A stretch of DNA of 64,000 nucleotides from Roseovarius litorisediminis (GCF_900172295.1 NZ_FWFL01000005.1:1-64000), one strand, 5' to 3'; shown: positions 1 through 8,461, counted from the stretch's first letter. Program-made: numbers and translations. Notes: generated by a model not told the origin, from the letters alone.

Positions 1-41
1 TTCTCGCCAGGGCTTTTGCGGGTTCCAGTTGTCTTTCTCAT
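1..41 (-). CDS. IS3-family transposase OrfA, N-terminal 13 residues (partial)
   Basis: ATG at 41 on the minus strand, with a GAGGAG ribosome-binding site six bases upstream, reads MRKTTGTRKSPGE up to the window edge. This N-terminus is one I recognise from the OrfA (helix-turn-helix, IS3/IS51-like) proteins common in Rhodobacteraceae, where it precedes the DNA-binding domain that recognises the IS ends. Only 13 codons are visible, so the family is called from N-terminal similarity alone. In complete elements OrfA is joined to OrfB, the DDE catalytic part, by a programmed frameshift. Confidence 0.65.
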   Translation of the reverse strand, partial: MRKTTGTRKSPGE

Positions 42-127
42 CGTCCACTCCTCAGTGGTTACGATGAGCCAAGAACACTCCCTTATCAAATCACCCTATT
101 TGGACCCATAAGCGCTGACGTCAGACA
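1..127 (-). mobile_element. IS3-family insertion sequence, left end only (cut by window edge)
   Basis: The minus strand carries the start of an IS3-type OrfA (see next entry) preceded by about 85 bases of non-coding DNA. The outer limit is inferred: the AlpA-like reading frame further out loses homology right after its Arg-Leu pair, and the minus strand then reads TGTCTGACGTC from base 127, beginning with the 5'-TG typical of IS3-family termini. The other end, the orfB part and the target duplication lie outside the window, so the exact boundary and IS name cannot be fixed. Confidence 0.6.
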
Positions 128-198
128 TCCAGACGTGCGATGTGTTGCGGGGAATACAAGACCAACTCCGTAACTTGGCGTTTTGACAGTATCTTCAT
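121..198 (-). pseudogene. AlpA-like excision regulator, truncated by IS insertion
   Basis: ATG at 198 has a good GGAGAG site 6 bases upstream and begins MKILSKRQVTELVLYSPQHI, which matches the start of the AlpA/phage-type winged-helix (MerR-like) regulators that control integrase expression and excision in prophages and integrative elements. Full proteins have about 65-90 residues and continue after the His-Ile-Ala-Arg-Leu with a Phe-Pro-Lys-Arg segment; here the frame stops after 25 codons, at the inferred IS boundary. I read it as a remnant of an integrated element that was then hit by the IS. A longer in-frame extension upstream, to 387, has no recognisable content and no better start. Confidence 0.6.
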
Positions 199-837
199 CA
201 CGATCTCTCCATGATAGAAGAGCATCGCGATGCTCGGGTTTCGACAAATCTCCCGAGAGGCGTTCACGCTAGCAAGCTTGGCGCACAGATCAAGACTTAA
301 GCGGATGAACTGTTTGTCTATATCTGGGTATTTTAGCGGTGTTCTGGTATCAAAAGAGAATCCAAGGAAAGCACTGGATTGTGTCATCGTTTGGCACTCG
401 AACTTCCAAATTTCTTTTCCAACCGGGGTATCGGTGGGGGTATCAATAAAAACCTTACGGCAGTTAACAATTTAAAATCAAAGGCTTGTATTTAATTATT
501 TGGTCCTCTCCTGGCACCAATTCTCCAGAATTCAGCCGCTTAGCAAATCTCATTATTTTTGAGACTGGTACTTTTTTCGCTATCATCCCGAACATTGGTA
601 AATGTGCGATTCTTAAATAATTCGCGCGATTTTACCAGTATCACTCAGAGCGAGGGGCGTTCCGCGGTCTTTCGAACTCCCCGGTCCCACGGATCACACA
701 AAGCACCCTGACAGTCGTATAGTGAGTGCTATTGAAACATGGTAACCTACTCTCACGAAACATTGAAAAAAAGAGCGTGGGTTTGGCTCCAAAGCTATGA
801 GATAATCACTCTATATTGCTGAATTTAGGAAGGCTAA
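199..837. other. Gene-poor stretch between element remnant and the first operon
   Basis: About 640 bases with AT-rich composition unlike the flanking genes and no open frame I can support. It contains a possible tRNA-3'-end-like remnant at 503-520 (listed separately). The last part must contain the promoter of the gene at 838, but I do not see a convincing -35/-10 pair. The simplest reading is degenerate flank of an integrated element. Confidence 0.5.
503..520. other. Possible tRNA-derived attachment-site remnant
   Basis: The plus strand reads GTCCTCTCCTGGCACCAA, which resembles the 3' end (T-stem 3' side, acceptor stem and discriminator) of some alphaproteobacterial tRNA genes, with one G missing before CACC. 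No cloverleaf can be folded from upstream sequence, so it is not a tRNA gene. Such 15-20 base tRNA-end copies are what tyrosine recombinases leave at the far end of an integrated element, consistent with the nearby alpA remnant. The call rests on resemblance only. Confidence 0.25.
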
Positions 838-1290
838 ATGCGGAACATATTCACACTGCTTGGCTTGGCTCTGACTTTACCGGCAACGGCGCTGGCCGCT
901 GAGGGTAAGCGTATCCAGATCAAAGGCGAAATGATTGATACCTGGTGTTATTTTTCAGGTGTAATGGGTGGCCCGGATGCAGTAATTGGCAGCGCGCATC
1001 ATACCTGCGCGCTGTGGTGCTCTGCCGGCGGCATTCCTGTCGGCCTTCTGGGTGAAGACGGACAGGTTTACATGGTGCTCAAGATCGAAGGCGATGACGG
1101 ATCCGCTGGCGGCAACACTCAACTTAGCCTTGCCAGTCACGAAATCACTGCTGATGGCATTTATTACGAACGAGACGGATTGAAATATATCGTGGTGGAA
1201 AAAATCGTTGCCGACCACGGCATTACCAATCTGAATCATGAAGATTACGGGCCTGTCCCCGGCTTCGCCATTCCCGAACCCAAGAAGTGA
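838..1290 (+). CDS. Exported Cys/His-containing protein of unknown function
   Basis: 150 residues starting at an ATG with an AGGAAGG site. A Sec signal peptide covers residues 1-20 (hydrophobic core, Ala-Leu-Ala cleavage region). The mature part has a conserved-looking pattern: Asp-Thr-Trp-Cys near residue 34-37, then HHTCALWCSAGG around 58-69, then a predicted beta-rich region without cysteines. Paired Cys and His residues in an exported protein next to SCO1 suggest metal or thiol chemistry, but I do not recognise a characterised family. First gene of a five-gene co-directional operon; the next gene begins 10 bases after its stop. Confidence 0.85.
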   Translation: MRNIFTLLGLALTLPATALAAEGKRIQIKGEMIDTWCYFSGVMGGPDAVIGSAHHTCALWCSAGGIPVGLLGEDGQVYMVLKIEGDDGSAGGNTQLSLASHEITADGIYYERDGLKYIVVEKIVADHGITNLNHEDYGPVPGFAIPEPKK

Positions 1291-1300
1291 GATCAGACAA

Positions 1301-1867
1301 GTGAAACGCATCATTTTGATTCTTGCTCTTCTGGCGGCACCTGCTGCAGCGCAGGATTTCTCAGCAGGTTCCGGCGCAAAAACTTGGAACCTTTACGCTG
1401 AAAAGCCCGCCAGATTTGAGGCGAAAGTTGTCGATATCCTGTGCGAACTGACTGGCGACTGCCCTGAAAACTGCGGTGACGGGCGGCGGCAGTTGGGGCT
1501 GTTGCGCGCAGCAGATAAAGCACTGGTTTATCCAAACAAAAACGCGCAAGCAGCCTTTACCGGTGCCGCGCTCGAACTGCTGCCTTACTGCAGTGCCGAT
1601 GTCGAGGTTGACGGCCTGTTGATTGAAGACCCTGATCTTGCCGCCAAGAACATTTATCTTGTGCAGAAAATCCGTCTGGTGGGCGAGGAAAACTGGACCA
1701 AGGCAAATAGCTGGACCAAGAAATGGGCCAAGGCAAATCCGGACGCAAAGGGTAAAGGTCCCTGGTTCCGTCGTGATCCAAGGGTCAGGGCAGCGATCGC
1801 TGAGGACGGCTACACCGGAATTGGTGTTGAAGCTGAACAACCCTTCATCAAGGAGCTGTTCGAGTGA
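1301..1867 (+). CDS. Exported protein of unknown function, SCO1 operon
   Basis: 188 residues from a GTG start. An ATG 63 bases upstream is also in frame but lies inside the previous gene and would place charged residues before the signal peptide, so GTG fits better. Residues 1-18 form a Sec signal peptide ending Ala-Ala-Ala-Gln. The mature protein has a cysteine cluster (CELTGDCPENC, about residues 48-58), another Cys near 95, and a basic Lys/Trp-rich stretch around 130-155. No family recognised. Its GTGA stop/start overlap with the SCO1 gene implies translational coupling, pointing to the same periplasmic process, perhaps copper delivery or thiol redox. Confidence 0.75.
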   Translation: MKRIILILALLAAPAAAQDFSAGSGAKTWNLYAEKPARFEAKVVDILCELTGDCPENCGDGRRQLGLLRAADKALVYPNKNAQAAFTGAALELLPYCSADVEVDGLLIEDPDLAAKNIYLVQKIRLVGEENWTKANSWTKKWAKANPDAKGKGPWFRRDPRVRAAIAEDGYTGIGVEAEQPFIKELFE

Positions 1868-2487
1868 GGTTACGCATTGCCAGTTGCTTTTGTGCCGCCA
1901 GCATTCTGGCGGCCGCAAGTGCCTTTGCCCATGGATCTGAAAAACACATTCCGGCCACGGCTAACCCTGCTGCACTGCCCACCAAAATCGCTCCGCTGCC
2001 GTGGAATATCGGCGGGCCATTCAACCTGATTGATCACACCGGAGTTCAACGTACTCAGGTCGATCCCGAAGGTAAATTACAGCTTTTGTTCTTTGGCTAT
2101 GCAAGTTGCCCCGGCATCTGTAGTGCCGCTCTGCCAATGATGGCCGACGCCGTGGACGAACTAAAGCGCCGGGGAATAGAGACAAGTCCGCTACTGATCA
2201 CCATCGACCCCGACCTGGACACCGTTGAAAGGATGGGCCCAAAGCTGTCGGGAATTTCGTCTGATTTTGTAGGCCTCACAGGTAGCCGAAAAGATCTGGA
2301 AATGGCGTATGATGCCTATCAGGTCTCATTCGAAAAGATCATGGATGACCCGGAATACGGACCGATCTATGCTCATGGCAGCCACATTTATTTGTTGGAT
2401 GGGCAAGGCAAGGTTCTAACACTGTTGCCTCCGATTTTGCCAGCAACACAGGTGGCTGACATTGTGGCCCGTTATGCCAAGGAATGA
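1864..2487 (+). CDS. SCO1/SenC family copper-binding thioredoxin-fold protein
   Basis: 207 residues from a GTG overlapping the previous stop. N-terminal signal peptide (about 1-22), then a thioredoxin-fold SCO domain with CPGIC at residues 82-86 and a histidine pair at 171 and 174 in HGSH, the residues that bind copper in the SCO family. SCO proteins deliver copper to the CuA site of cytochrome c oxidase or act as thiol reductases on its subunits. No oxidase or assembly genes are in the window, so the client is unknown. The surrounding exported Cys proteins and rhodanese suggest a dedicated periplasmic copper/sulfur module. Confidence 0.9.
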   Translation: MRLRIASCFCAASILAAASAFAHGSEKHIPATANPAALPTKIAPLPWNIGGPFNLIDHTGVQRTQVDPEGKLQLLFFGYASCPGICSAALPMMADAVDELKRRGIETSPLLITIDPDLDTVERMGPKLSGISSDFVGLTGSRKDLEMAYDAYQVSFEKIMDDPEYGPIYAHGSHIYLLDGQGKVLTLLPPILPATQVADIVARYAKE

Positions 2488-2490
2488 CCG

Positions 2491-2934
2491 ATGGCCCAAC
2501 TCATGAATCGACGTAACCTGTTGCTGGCAACCGCAGCAGTTGCTGTCGCTAGTGTCGGAATGTGGGCGATGCGCCCCGAATTTGAAGGCGCCGAAATGAC
2601 GCCACCCGAGGCGCATGAAGCGGCGGTAAATGGTGACGTTTTGCTGATCGACATTCGCCGCCCCGATGAATGGAAAAAGACCGGCATCGGTGAAGGCGCC
2701 CATCCCATCGACATGCGGCGCAAAGACTTTGTCGACGCCCTTCTTGAAGTGACCGGCGGCGACCGGTCCAAACCGGTGGCCCTGATCTGTGCCGCCGGGG
2801 TGCGTTCAGACCGAACAAGTCTAAAACTGGAAAAGGCTGGTTTCACCCATATCATTGACGTGCCCGAAGGCATGACAGGTTCCCGCGCCGGGCCCGGCTG
2901 GGTTGAGCGGGGCTTGCCTGTGGTCGCCTATTGA
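2491..2934 (+). CDS. Exported single-domain rhodanese
   Basis: 147 residues. The N-terminus has Arg-Arg at 7-8 followed by a hydrophobic stretch to about residue 26, compatible with an uncleaved anchor or signal peptide, so the domain faces the periplasm. The rhodanese domain (about 35-145) has the Asp-Ile-Arg-Arg-Pro-Asp-Glu-Trp motif at 54-61 and the active-site loop CAAGVRS beginning at Cys100. Rhodaneses move sulfane sulfur through a Cys persulfide. It starts 3 bases after SCO1 ends, and its stop overlaps the next start. Confidence 0.9.
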   Translation: MAQLMNRRNLLLATAAVAVASVGMWAMRPEFEGAEMTPPEAHEAAVNGDVLLIDIRRPDEWKKTGIGEGAHPIDMRRKDFVDALLEVTGGDRSKPVALICAAGVRSDRTSLKLEKAGFTHIIDVPEGMTGSRAGPGWVERGLPVVAY

Positions 2935-3773
2935 AGTGGTTCGCCGCAGCCCTTCTGGCACTCGGAGCTGCTACGGCTCATTCACAAGAGAATTGTGGTG
3001 GCCCTGAAACTCCTTGCGAGATTTCGGCCGGCACCTATCACATCGTTCTGCCTGAGGGGCCCGGGCCGCATCCTGTCATGGTGTTTCTGCATGGCGCCGG
3101 TGGAAAAGGGGCCGCGCTGGTGGGCTCGGGTGGAATCTCTGGAACCGCTGTCAGTCGTGGGTACGCTTATATCGCACCAAACGGATTGATACGCCCGGGT
3201 CGCATGCGTAGTGGATGGTCGTTCCATCCATTTTTTGTCAAACGCAGAGACGAACGGGCCTTTATCCGCGATGTTCTGGCAGATGCCACAAAACGGTTCA
3301 ATCTTGACCCAAAGCGCACGATCCTTGCCGGCTTTTCGATCGGCGGTTCACTGGCCAGCTATATTGCCTGCGATCACCCCAGTGATTTTTCAGCATATGC
3401 GCCTGTGGCTGGCAATCTGTGGCGACCGCATCCCGAACATTGTGCTGGCCCCGTGCGTCTTCTGCACACCCATGGGTGGCGCGACAAGACGGTACCCTTA
3501 GAGGGACGTATCCTGAGGCAGATCGGCGATAAAACCCTGGCACAAGGCGATGTATTTCACGCTATGCTAATCTGGCGAACCGTCAACGGCTGCGCCAATT
3601 ACCGGGCGGATCAGTTTGACACCAAGGGTCTGTTCTGGCGTCGAATTTGGAACAAATGCTTCCCCAGCACCGCGTTGGAACTTGCCCTGTTTGATGGCGG
3701 TCACGGGGTGCCACCCGGTTGGGCCGATATGGTACTGGACTGGTTTGAGGGTCTGGATGCAAATGCCGATTAA
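2931..3773 (+). CDS. Secreted LpqC/PHB-depolymerase-like alpha/beta-hydrolase
   Basis: 280 residues from a TTG that overlaps the rhodanese TGA (TTGA). Signal peptide 1-18. Alpha/beta-hydrolase features: oxyanion region FLHGAGG near 52-58, nucleophile elbow GFSIGGS with Ser136, a His-Gly-Trp-Arg-Asp segment likely holding the acid residue, and the late His in Gly-Gly-His-Gly. This matches the LpqC / feruloyl esterase / polyhydroxybutyrate depolymerase group; the substrate cannot be deduced. It is the last gene of the SCO1 operon, and its link to that chemistry is unclear. Convergent with opgH, 45 bases away. Confidence 0.85.
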   Translation: MKWFAAALLALGAATAHSQENCGGPETPCEISAGTYHIVLPEGPGPHPVMVFLHGAGGKGAALVGSGGISGTAVSRGYAYIAPNGLIRPGRMRSGWSFHPFFVKRRDERAFIRDVLADATKRFNLDPKRTILAGFSIGGSLASYIACDHPSDFSAYAPVAGNLWRPHPEHCAGPVRLLHTHGWRDKTVPLEGRILRQIGDKTLAQGDVFHAMLIWRTVNGCANYRADQFDTKGLFWRRIWNKCFPSTALELALFDGGHGVPPGWADMVLDWFEGLDANAD

Positions 3774-3818
3774 ACAATTCGCACTTGACCGACGCGCAGA
3801 TTGAAACAAAATCGCCCG

Positions 3819-5702
3819 CTACTCTGCTGCCAGCTTTTGATCGGAAGTTGCGCGAAAGACTTGCCGCTGGCTGCGTGCCAGTTGCAGAATGTCTGGCACC
3901 GAGAAAAATTCGGGTGTTGCCAACAGATAACGTGTCGTTCGCCATTGCGCCAGGTTAGCAGATGACAACATCGACAACGGCACCGCCCCGGCAAGGCTTA
4001 TCGCAATCGGAATCAACCAAAGCGAAACGACTCCGGCCAGCATACCTATGATCAGCAAAATGCCACTGACCGTTTCCAGCGCGTGAAAATTTAGCGTGGT
4101 CAAAAGGCTATAGTTGCCACCCTTACGCGCCTGTGGCGACCAGATCGGTTTGATGCCAATCGCCGTGCGCAGTACCGCAACCAACTGCTGCACCATCATG
4201 ACCGGGGCAAACAGGATCGAGATTACAACCTCGCTGATAAATGACAGGACAAATCGCCGCCATCCACCCAACTTGTCGATCTTGATGCCAGACAGGCCAA
4301 GTGTTGCGGCGCCCAGCACTTTGGGTGCCAGCAACATCCCGTACATGAACAACAGGATCAGAAACGAACTGACATGGCTCATCTCTGGCCAGACCGGATA
4401 AAGCGGGTTTTCGTCCGAGAAATAGGTTATAACGCTGTCCGGTCCGTTTCCGAGCAAAGCCCAGATCACCAACAGGCCGAACCAGGCCGGTGACAGCAGG
4501 TAACTGACAGCGCCGTGAAACAGATGAAACCGCGACACCGGATGCATCCCGCGCGTCGCCAGAAGCCTTAGGTGCTGAAGGTTACCATGACACCAACGGC
4601 GGTCACGCAAGGCATAGTCGATCAGCGTCGCGGGTGGCTCTTCATAGCTGCCAGATACCGAAGGCAGAAAACGAACAGCCCAGCCCGCACGCCGCAGAAG
4701 ACCTGCCTCGACAAAATCGTGGCTCATGATCAGCCCGCCCTTGCCCCAAAGCGATGGCATGCGTGGCAGACCAGCGCAGGCAGCAAAGGCGGCGGTGCGA
4801 ATGATCGCATTGTGGCCCCAATAGTTTCCCTCATTACCTGACCAGCCAGCCAGCCCTTCGCTGAGCAGGCTACCGTATACTACAGTTGCAAACTGCTGGG
4901 CCCGACCAAACAAGGTACTGGATCCCACCAGCACCGGACTGGATTGAATCAGCCCGGCCGCGGGATCAGTCGCCATTTCATCGGCGAGACAGACCAACGC
5001 ATCAGCACTCATCAGGCTGTCAGCATCCAGCACGACCATCGCCTGATAAGCGGCGCCATACGTTTCGACCCATTGTGCGATATTACCGGATTTACGATCG
5101 GTATTTTGTGGCCGCCGGCGATACCATACAGCTGCAGCGCGCGGCAGGGTTGCGCGCAAAGTAGCAAAAGCACGCTGCTCGGCCATAGCAATTTCCGGAT
5201 CCTGCGTATCACTCAGAACAAACAACTCAAACCTGTGTGCAGTATCGGATTGTGACAGCGACAGCATCATCGCGCAAGCGTTGCCAAACACCTCGGGGGT
5301 ATCCTCGTTAAAGACAGGAACAAGCAAGGCAATCCGCATCGGATCAACCTGGCCACCGAGACACTGATGCTTGCGCCAGACGACCCGAAGCAGACCAAGA
5401 GTCGCCGTGCCAACAGACAAGGAAATCCAGAAAAAAGTAAGGGTAACCAATACGACCAGCACCCATTCAAGCCACCACATTCCACCATCCGACAGCCAGT
5501 CGGCGAAGGCGGCTGACAAGGAAGCCGTTGTTGCAACCGCGGGTAAGAAAGTAACCGCGCGCCTGAGCCAGATATAACGAGCAGGCGCCCATTCCGGCGC
5601 CAGGGGATCGCGATGAGGTTTTCGTAAATCCTGTACGGGCACATTCAACGGATCTGGCGCTGGCATGTGCGCCGCAAGGGGAAAGGGCGTCAGGTTGTCC
5701 AT
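3819..5702 (-). CDS. opgH: Glucans biosynthesis glucosyltransferase OpgH (MdoH)
   Basis: 627 residues from ATG 5702; an in-frame GTG at 5714 is an alternative start. Inner-membrane GT2 enzyme that polymerises glucose from UDP-glucose into the beta-1,2 backbone of osmoregulated periplasmic glucans. Two N-terminal membrane segments (about 45-105) precede the catalytic domain, which carries VPVFNED near 128, LDADS near 225-229, HDFVEA and the RDRRWCHGN (QxxRW-like) motif; several membrane segments follow. Shorter than the E. coli protein of about 850 residues, lacking most of its N-terminal extension, as is common in alphaproteobacteria. The start overlaps the end of opgG by 13 bases. Confidence 0.95.
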   Translation of the reverse strand: MDNLTPFPLAAHMPAPDPLNVPVQDLRKPHRDPLAPEWAPARYIWLRRAVTFLPAVATTASLSAAFADWLSDGGMWWLEWVLVVLVTLTFFWISLSVGTATLGLLRVVWRKHQCLGGQVDPMRIALLVPVFNEDTPEVFGNACAMMLSLSQSDTAHRFELFVLSDTQDPEIAMAEQRAFATLRATLPRAAAVWYRRRPQNTDRKSGNIAQWVETYGAAYQAMVVLDADSLMSADALVCLADEMATDPAAGLIQSSPVLVGSSTLFGRAQQFATVVYGSLLSEGLAGWSGNEGNYWGHNAIIRTAAFAACAGLPRMPSLWGKGGLIMSHDFVEAGLLRRAGWAVRFLPSVSGSYEEPPATLIDYALRDRRWCHGNLQHLRLLATRGMHPVSRFHLFHGAVSYLLSPAWFGLLVIWALLGNGPDSVITYFSDENPLYPVWPEMSHVSSFLILLFMYGMLLAPKVLGAATLGLSGIKIDKLGGWRRFVLSFISEVVISILFAPVMMVQQLVAVLRTAIGIKPIWSPQARKGGNYSLLTTLNFHALETVSGILLIIGMLAGVVSLWLIPIAISLAGAVPLSMLSSANLAQWRTTRYLLATPEFFSVPDILQLARSQRQVFRATSDQKLAAE

Positions 5703-7201
5703 CGGTACAACCACACTTCTGACACCGAGCGACCTTGAAACATCAGTTGCGCACGCAACTCGGCTGATTTCACATCGCCTGGGTCAAAAGAAAACGCCAG
5801 GCGCGGTCCGCCGGTTTCTGGATTTCGCTGCAAAACCCCATCCGAAACTTTCAGACGGTTTGAACTGACGTGGATCGTGATATCGTCAAAGACCTCGGGC
5901 AAGGCCGAATGCGGGGCAAAATCAATCGTTACGACCTTATTTTCATTGTCAGTGAATCCCTTGCCAATGCGGCTGTTCAGCACCGGCGCAACCGGCTTTT
6001 TCTCAGGAATCTGTGCACACCACGTCATGCGGTAGCTGAAGTTGTGTTCCTGTCCCGCCGCCAGTGGTTCTCGTGGGCGCCAGTAGGCAACTATATTGTC
6101 GTAGATTTCCTTGTTGGTTGGGATCTCAACCAGCGTTATGGCCCCTTTGCCCCAGTCCTCACCAGGTGAAATCCACAGGCTTGGGCGCTTGTGGTAGAGC
6201 GCCTCAAGATCGGCAAAGTCCGAAAACCTGCGCTCGCGTTGCGCCAGTCCAAAACCCTGGGGATTTTCATCCACAAAACTTGAGATCTGAATCTGTTTGG
6301 GGTTGGCAAGCGGTCGCCAGATCATCTCACCGCGGCCATTCAAAATGCTCAGCCCGTCACTATCGTGCACTGCCGGGCGGAAATCATCAAACCGTCCACG
6401 GTTGGTTTCATCAAAATAGAACATCGAGGTCAGTGGCCCCAACCCAACATTCTTAAGATCATCGCGGGGAAACAAGCTGACGCGCACATCAACTTCGGTT
6501 GTTGGCCCCGGGTAGAGGGTGAAGTGATAGAGCCCGGTCACCGAAGGCGATTCCATTAACGCATGAATGACATGCGCATGTGCGCCCGCCTTTGGGCGCT
6601 CGATCCAGAACCGGGTGAAATCAGGAAATTCTTCACCGTCTTGGTCGGCAGTGTTTACCGCCAGACCGCGGGCTGACAAACCATAAACCAGATCCTTGGC
6701 AATCACACGGAAATAGCTTGCTCCTTGAAACACAGCATACTCTTGAAATATCTCTGGTTTTTCCAGCTCACTTCGCAGCCGCAAGCCAGAAAACCCCAAA
6801 TTGCCTTGGGTCGGCAGGGTGGGTGCCTTGTCAGTTTTGTCAAACAAACCCCAATCAAATGGCAGTGTCCGTGATCTGCCGTTCTCGACCAGGTTAATTT
6901 CGACCGGGTGGGGATAGAACAATCCAGGATGAAACAGATCAACCTGAAGAGGCGATTCTGTCCCGGTCCAAATTCCTTTACTGGTGTTGAACCAGATGGA
7001 TTTGTACTGCTCATAAGACCAGTCCTGCATGGCTTTGGGAACCATGGGACGATCCCGATAGGGCATATCTGCCACGTCTTGCGCCAGCCGATGCAGCATT
7101 TCCTCCGAAAATGCCTCGTCCTTCTGCGACTCAAGGCCGGTCGCGAATGTCGGGCTTGCAGCGACCGCTGCTATCATCTTGAAGAAATCCCGGCGCTTCA
7201 T
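5690..7201 (-). CDS. opgG: Periplasmic glucan biosynthesis protein OpgG/OpgD
   Basis: 503 residues from ATG 7201, overlapping the opgC stop by ATGA. The frame stays open further upstream inside opgC but without homology. The N-terminus KRRDFFKM followed by a short hydrophobic segment is a twin-arginine export signal, as in OpgD; the mature part is the full OpgG/MdoG beta-sandwich family (periplasmic, needed for glucan backbone structure and branching). Only one such paralogue is present here, so it may cover both the OpgG and OpgD roles. Middle gene of the opgC-opgG-opgH operon. Confidence 0.93.
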   Translation of the reverse strand: MKRRDFFKMIAAVAASPTFATGLESQKDEAFSEEMLHRLAQDVADMPYRDRPMVPKAMQDWSYEQYKSIWFNTSKGIWTGTESPLQVDLFHPGLFYPHPVEINLVENGRSRTLPFDWGLFDKTDKAPTLPTQGNLGFSGLRLRSELEKPEIFQEYAVFQGASYFRVIAKDLVYGLSARGLAVNTADQDGEEFPDFTRFWIERPKAGAHAHVIHALMESPSVTGLYHFTLYPGPTTEVDVRVSLFPRDDLKNVGLGPLTSMFYFDETNRGRFDDFRPAVHDSDGLSILNGRGEMIWRPLANPKQIQISSFVDENPQGFGLAQRERRFSDFADLEALYHKRPSLWISPGEDWGKGAITLVEIPTNKEIYDNIVAYWRPREPLAAGQEHNFSYRMTWCAQIPEKKPVAPVLNSRIGKGFTDNENKVVTIDFAPHSALPEVFDDITIHVSSNRLKVSDGVLQRNPETGGPRLAFSFDPGDVKSAELRAQLMFQGRSVSEVWLYRWTT

Positions 7202-8430
7202 GAGTGTTTCCGCCAAGGTTGGGACTTGAACCACGACACGCCATAGGCAACGGCGATCAGCGCAGCAAATCCGACAAAGTTGGCCAGCGTCATGTTCCAC
7301 GTCGTGCGACCGACCTGATCCATCACAAAGCCCGACAGGCGCGCGAAGAACATCGAGAAAACGAACACCGCCAAGGATTGCTGACCAACCTTCAGGATCA
7401 TCGCCAAAAATGTGTCCCAGGCCCGCGCCGTAAACCCGTGGCCTGAGGCAATAAGGCGTTTGCCGCCATCGCCCGCCGCAACCCAGCACAGATAAGCCAG
7501 TGCCAGAAAATGCACATAGCGCAGAATGCCGAAATCGGATTTGTTGAACAGACCGCGATTGTCAATCCGCCAGTCTTTTGCCCAGTCAAACCCAAATTCG
7601 CGTACACCGATATTTGACAGCGGGATATTGGCCACGACGATTACACCCGCCAACATGATCAGCGCACGGTGTACCGGTGGCTTGGGCAGCCAGCCGCGCA
7701 TGAAGGCAAATCCACTGAAGAAGATCAGCTGCCAGCCAAACGGATTGAAGAACCACTTGCGATCCGACCAGGGTTCAGCCGGGAAACCGAAATGCCAGCC
7801 CAGCATGCCAAGCGCCTCTAGCACCGAGCGTTGTGCCATCAACCAGACCAGCGCCACCGCTAGCGCTACAAACCAAAGGTTGACCCGGCTCAGCGCCATG
7901 ACAGCGGGCATCATCAGCAGGATGATCATATACATCGGCAGGATATCAAAATAGTTGGGCACGTAGGTCAGCGTGAAAAGCCCCACCAGCTGAGGGCCCG
8001 GATCAGCAAAGAATTTCCACAGGTTCAGCGACCCGATATAGGATTTGTCAAACCCGCCGAACTGATCAATTGCCGCCAGCAGCGTGGCAATCGCAAGAAA
8101 CATGCCGATATGCGCCCAATAAACCTGCCAGACGCGATAAGAAACACGTGACGCGCCCAGCCTCCATCCCGCCCGGTCAAACGCACGCCCAAAGGCGACG
8201 GCCGAGGCCATACCCGAACAAAACACGAATATCTCTGTGGCGTCCGAAAAACCCCACCTGGCAGGAATCCAGCTGGTGAAAAAATTCCTTGGCGTGTGTG
8301 CACACAGGATAATGAACATCGCCAGACCGCGAAAAAAATCCAGACGGATATCCCGCGTCGACACCGCAGGCTTTGCGGCAGCTACATTAGACCGGGGTTG
8401 GGCCATGGCCGGATCAGCAATACTTGTCAT
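7198..8430 (-). CDS. opgC: OpgC-family glucan-modifying acyltransferase
   Basis: 410 residues, integral membrane protein with about ten hydrophobic segments. Near the N-terminus it has DIRLDFFRGLAMFIILCAHT, the Arg-x-Asp-x-x-(K/R)-Gly-Leu/His signature of the OpgC branch of the acyltransferase-3 superfamily. OpgC transfers succinyl groups to periplasmic glucans, adding negative charge. First gene of opgCGH, 31 bases after the TPR gene; overlap with opgG supports co-translation. Confidence 0.92.
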   Translation of the reverse strand: MTSIADPAMAQPRSNVAAAKPAVSTRDIRLDFFRGLAMFIILCAHTPRNFFTSWIPARWGFSDATEIFVFCSGMASAVAFGRAFDRAGWRLGASRVSYRVWQVYWAHIGMFLAIATLLAAIDQFGGFDKSYIGSLNLWKFFADPGPQLVGLFTLTYVPNYFDILPMYMIILLMMPAVMALSRVNLWFVALAVALVWLMAQRSVLEALGMLGWHFGFPAEPWSDRKWFFNPFGWQLIFFSGFAFMRGWLPKPPVHRALIMLAGVIVVANIPLSNIGVREFGFDWAKDWRIDNRGLFNKSDFGILRYVHFLALAYLCWVAAGDGGKRLIASGHGFTARAWDTFLAMILKVGQQSLAVFVFSMFFARLSGFVMDQVGRTTWNMTLANFVGFAALIAVAYGVSWFKSQPWRKHS

Positions 8431-8461
8431 GCCGTGTCAGCTCTCCCTGGGCTTTCCGCAA

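Noticed and set aside
230..475. 81-codon plus-strand frame opposite the alpA remnant
   Set aside because: No ribosome site, no recognisable family and an AT-rich composition typical of non-coding flank.
503..520. tRNA gene
   Set aside because: Only a 3'-end-like 18-mer is present; no anticodon or D arm can be drawn from upstream sequence.
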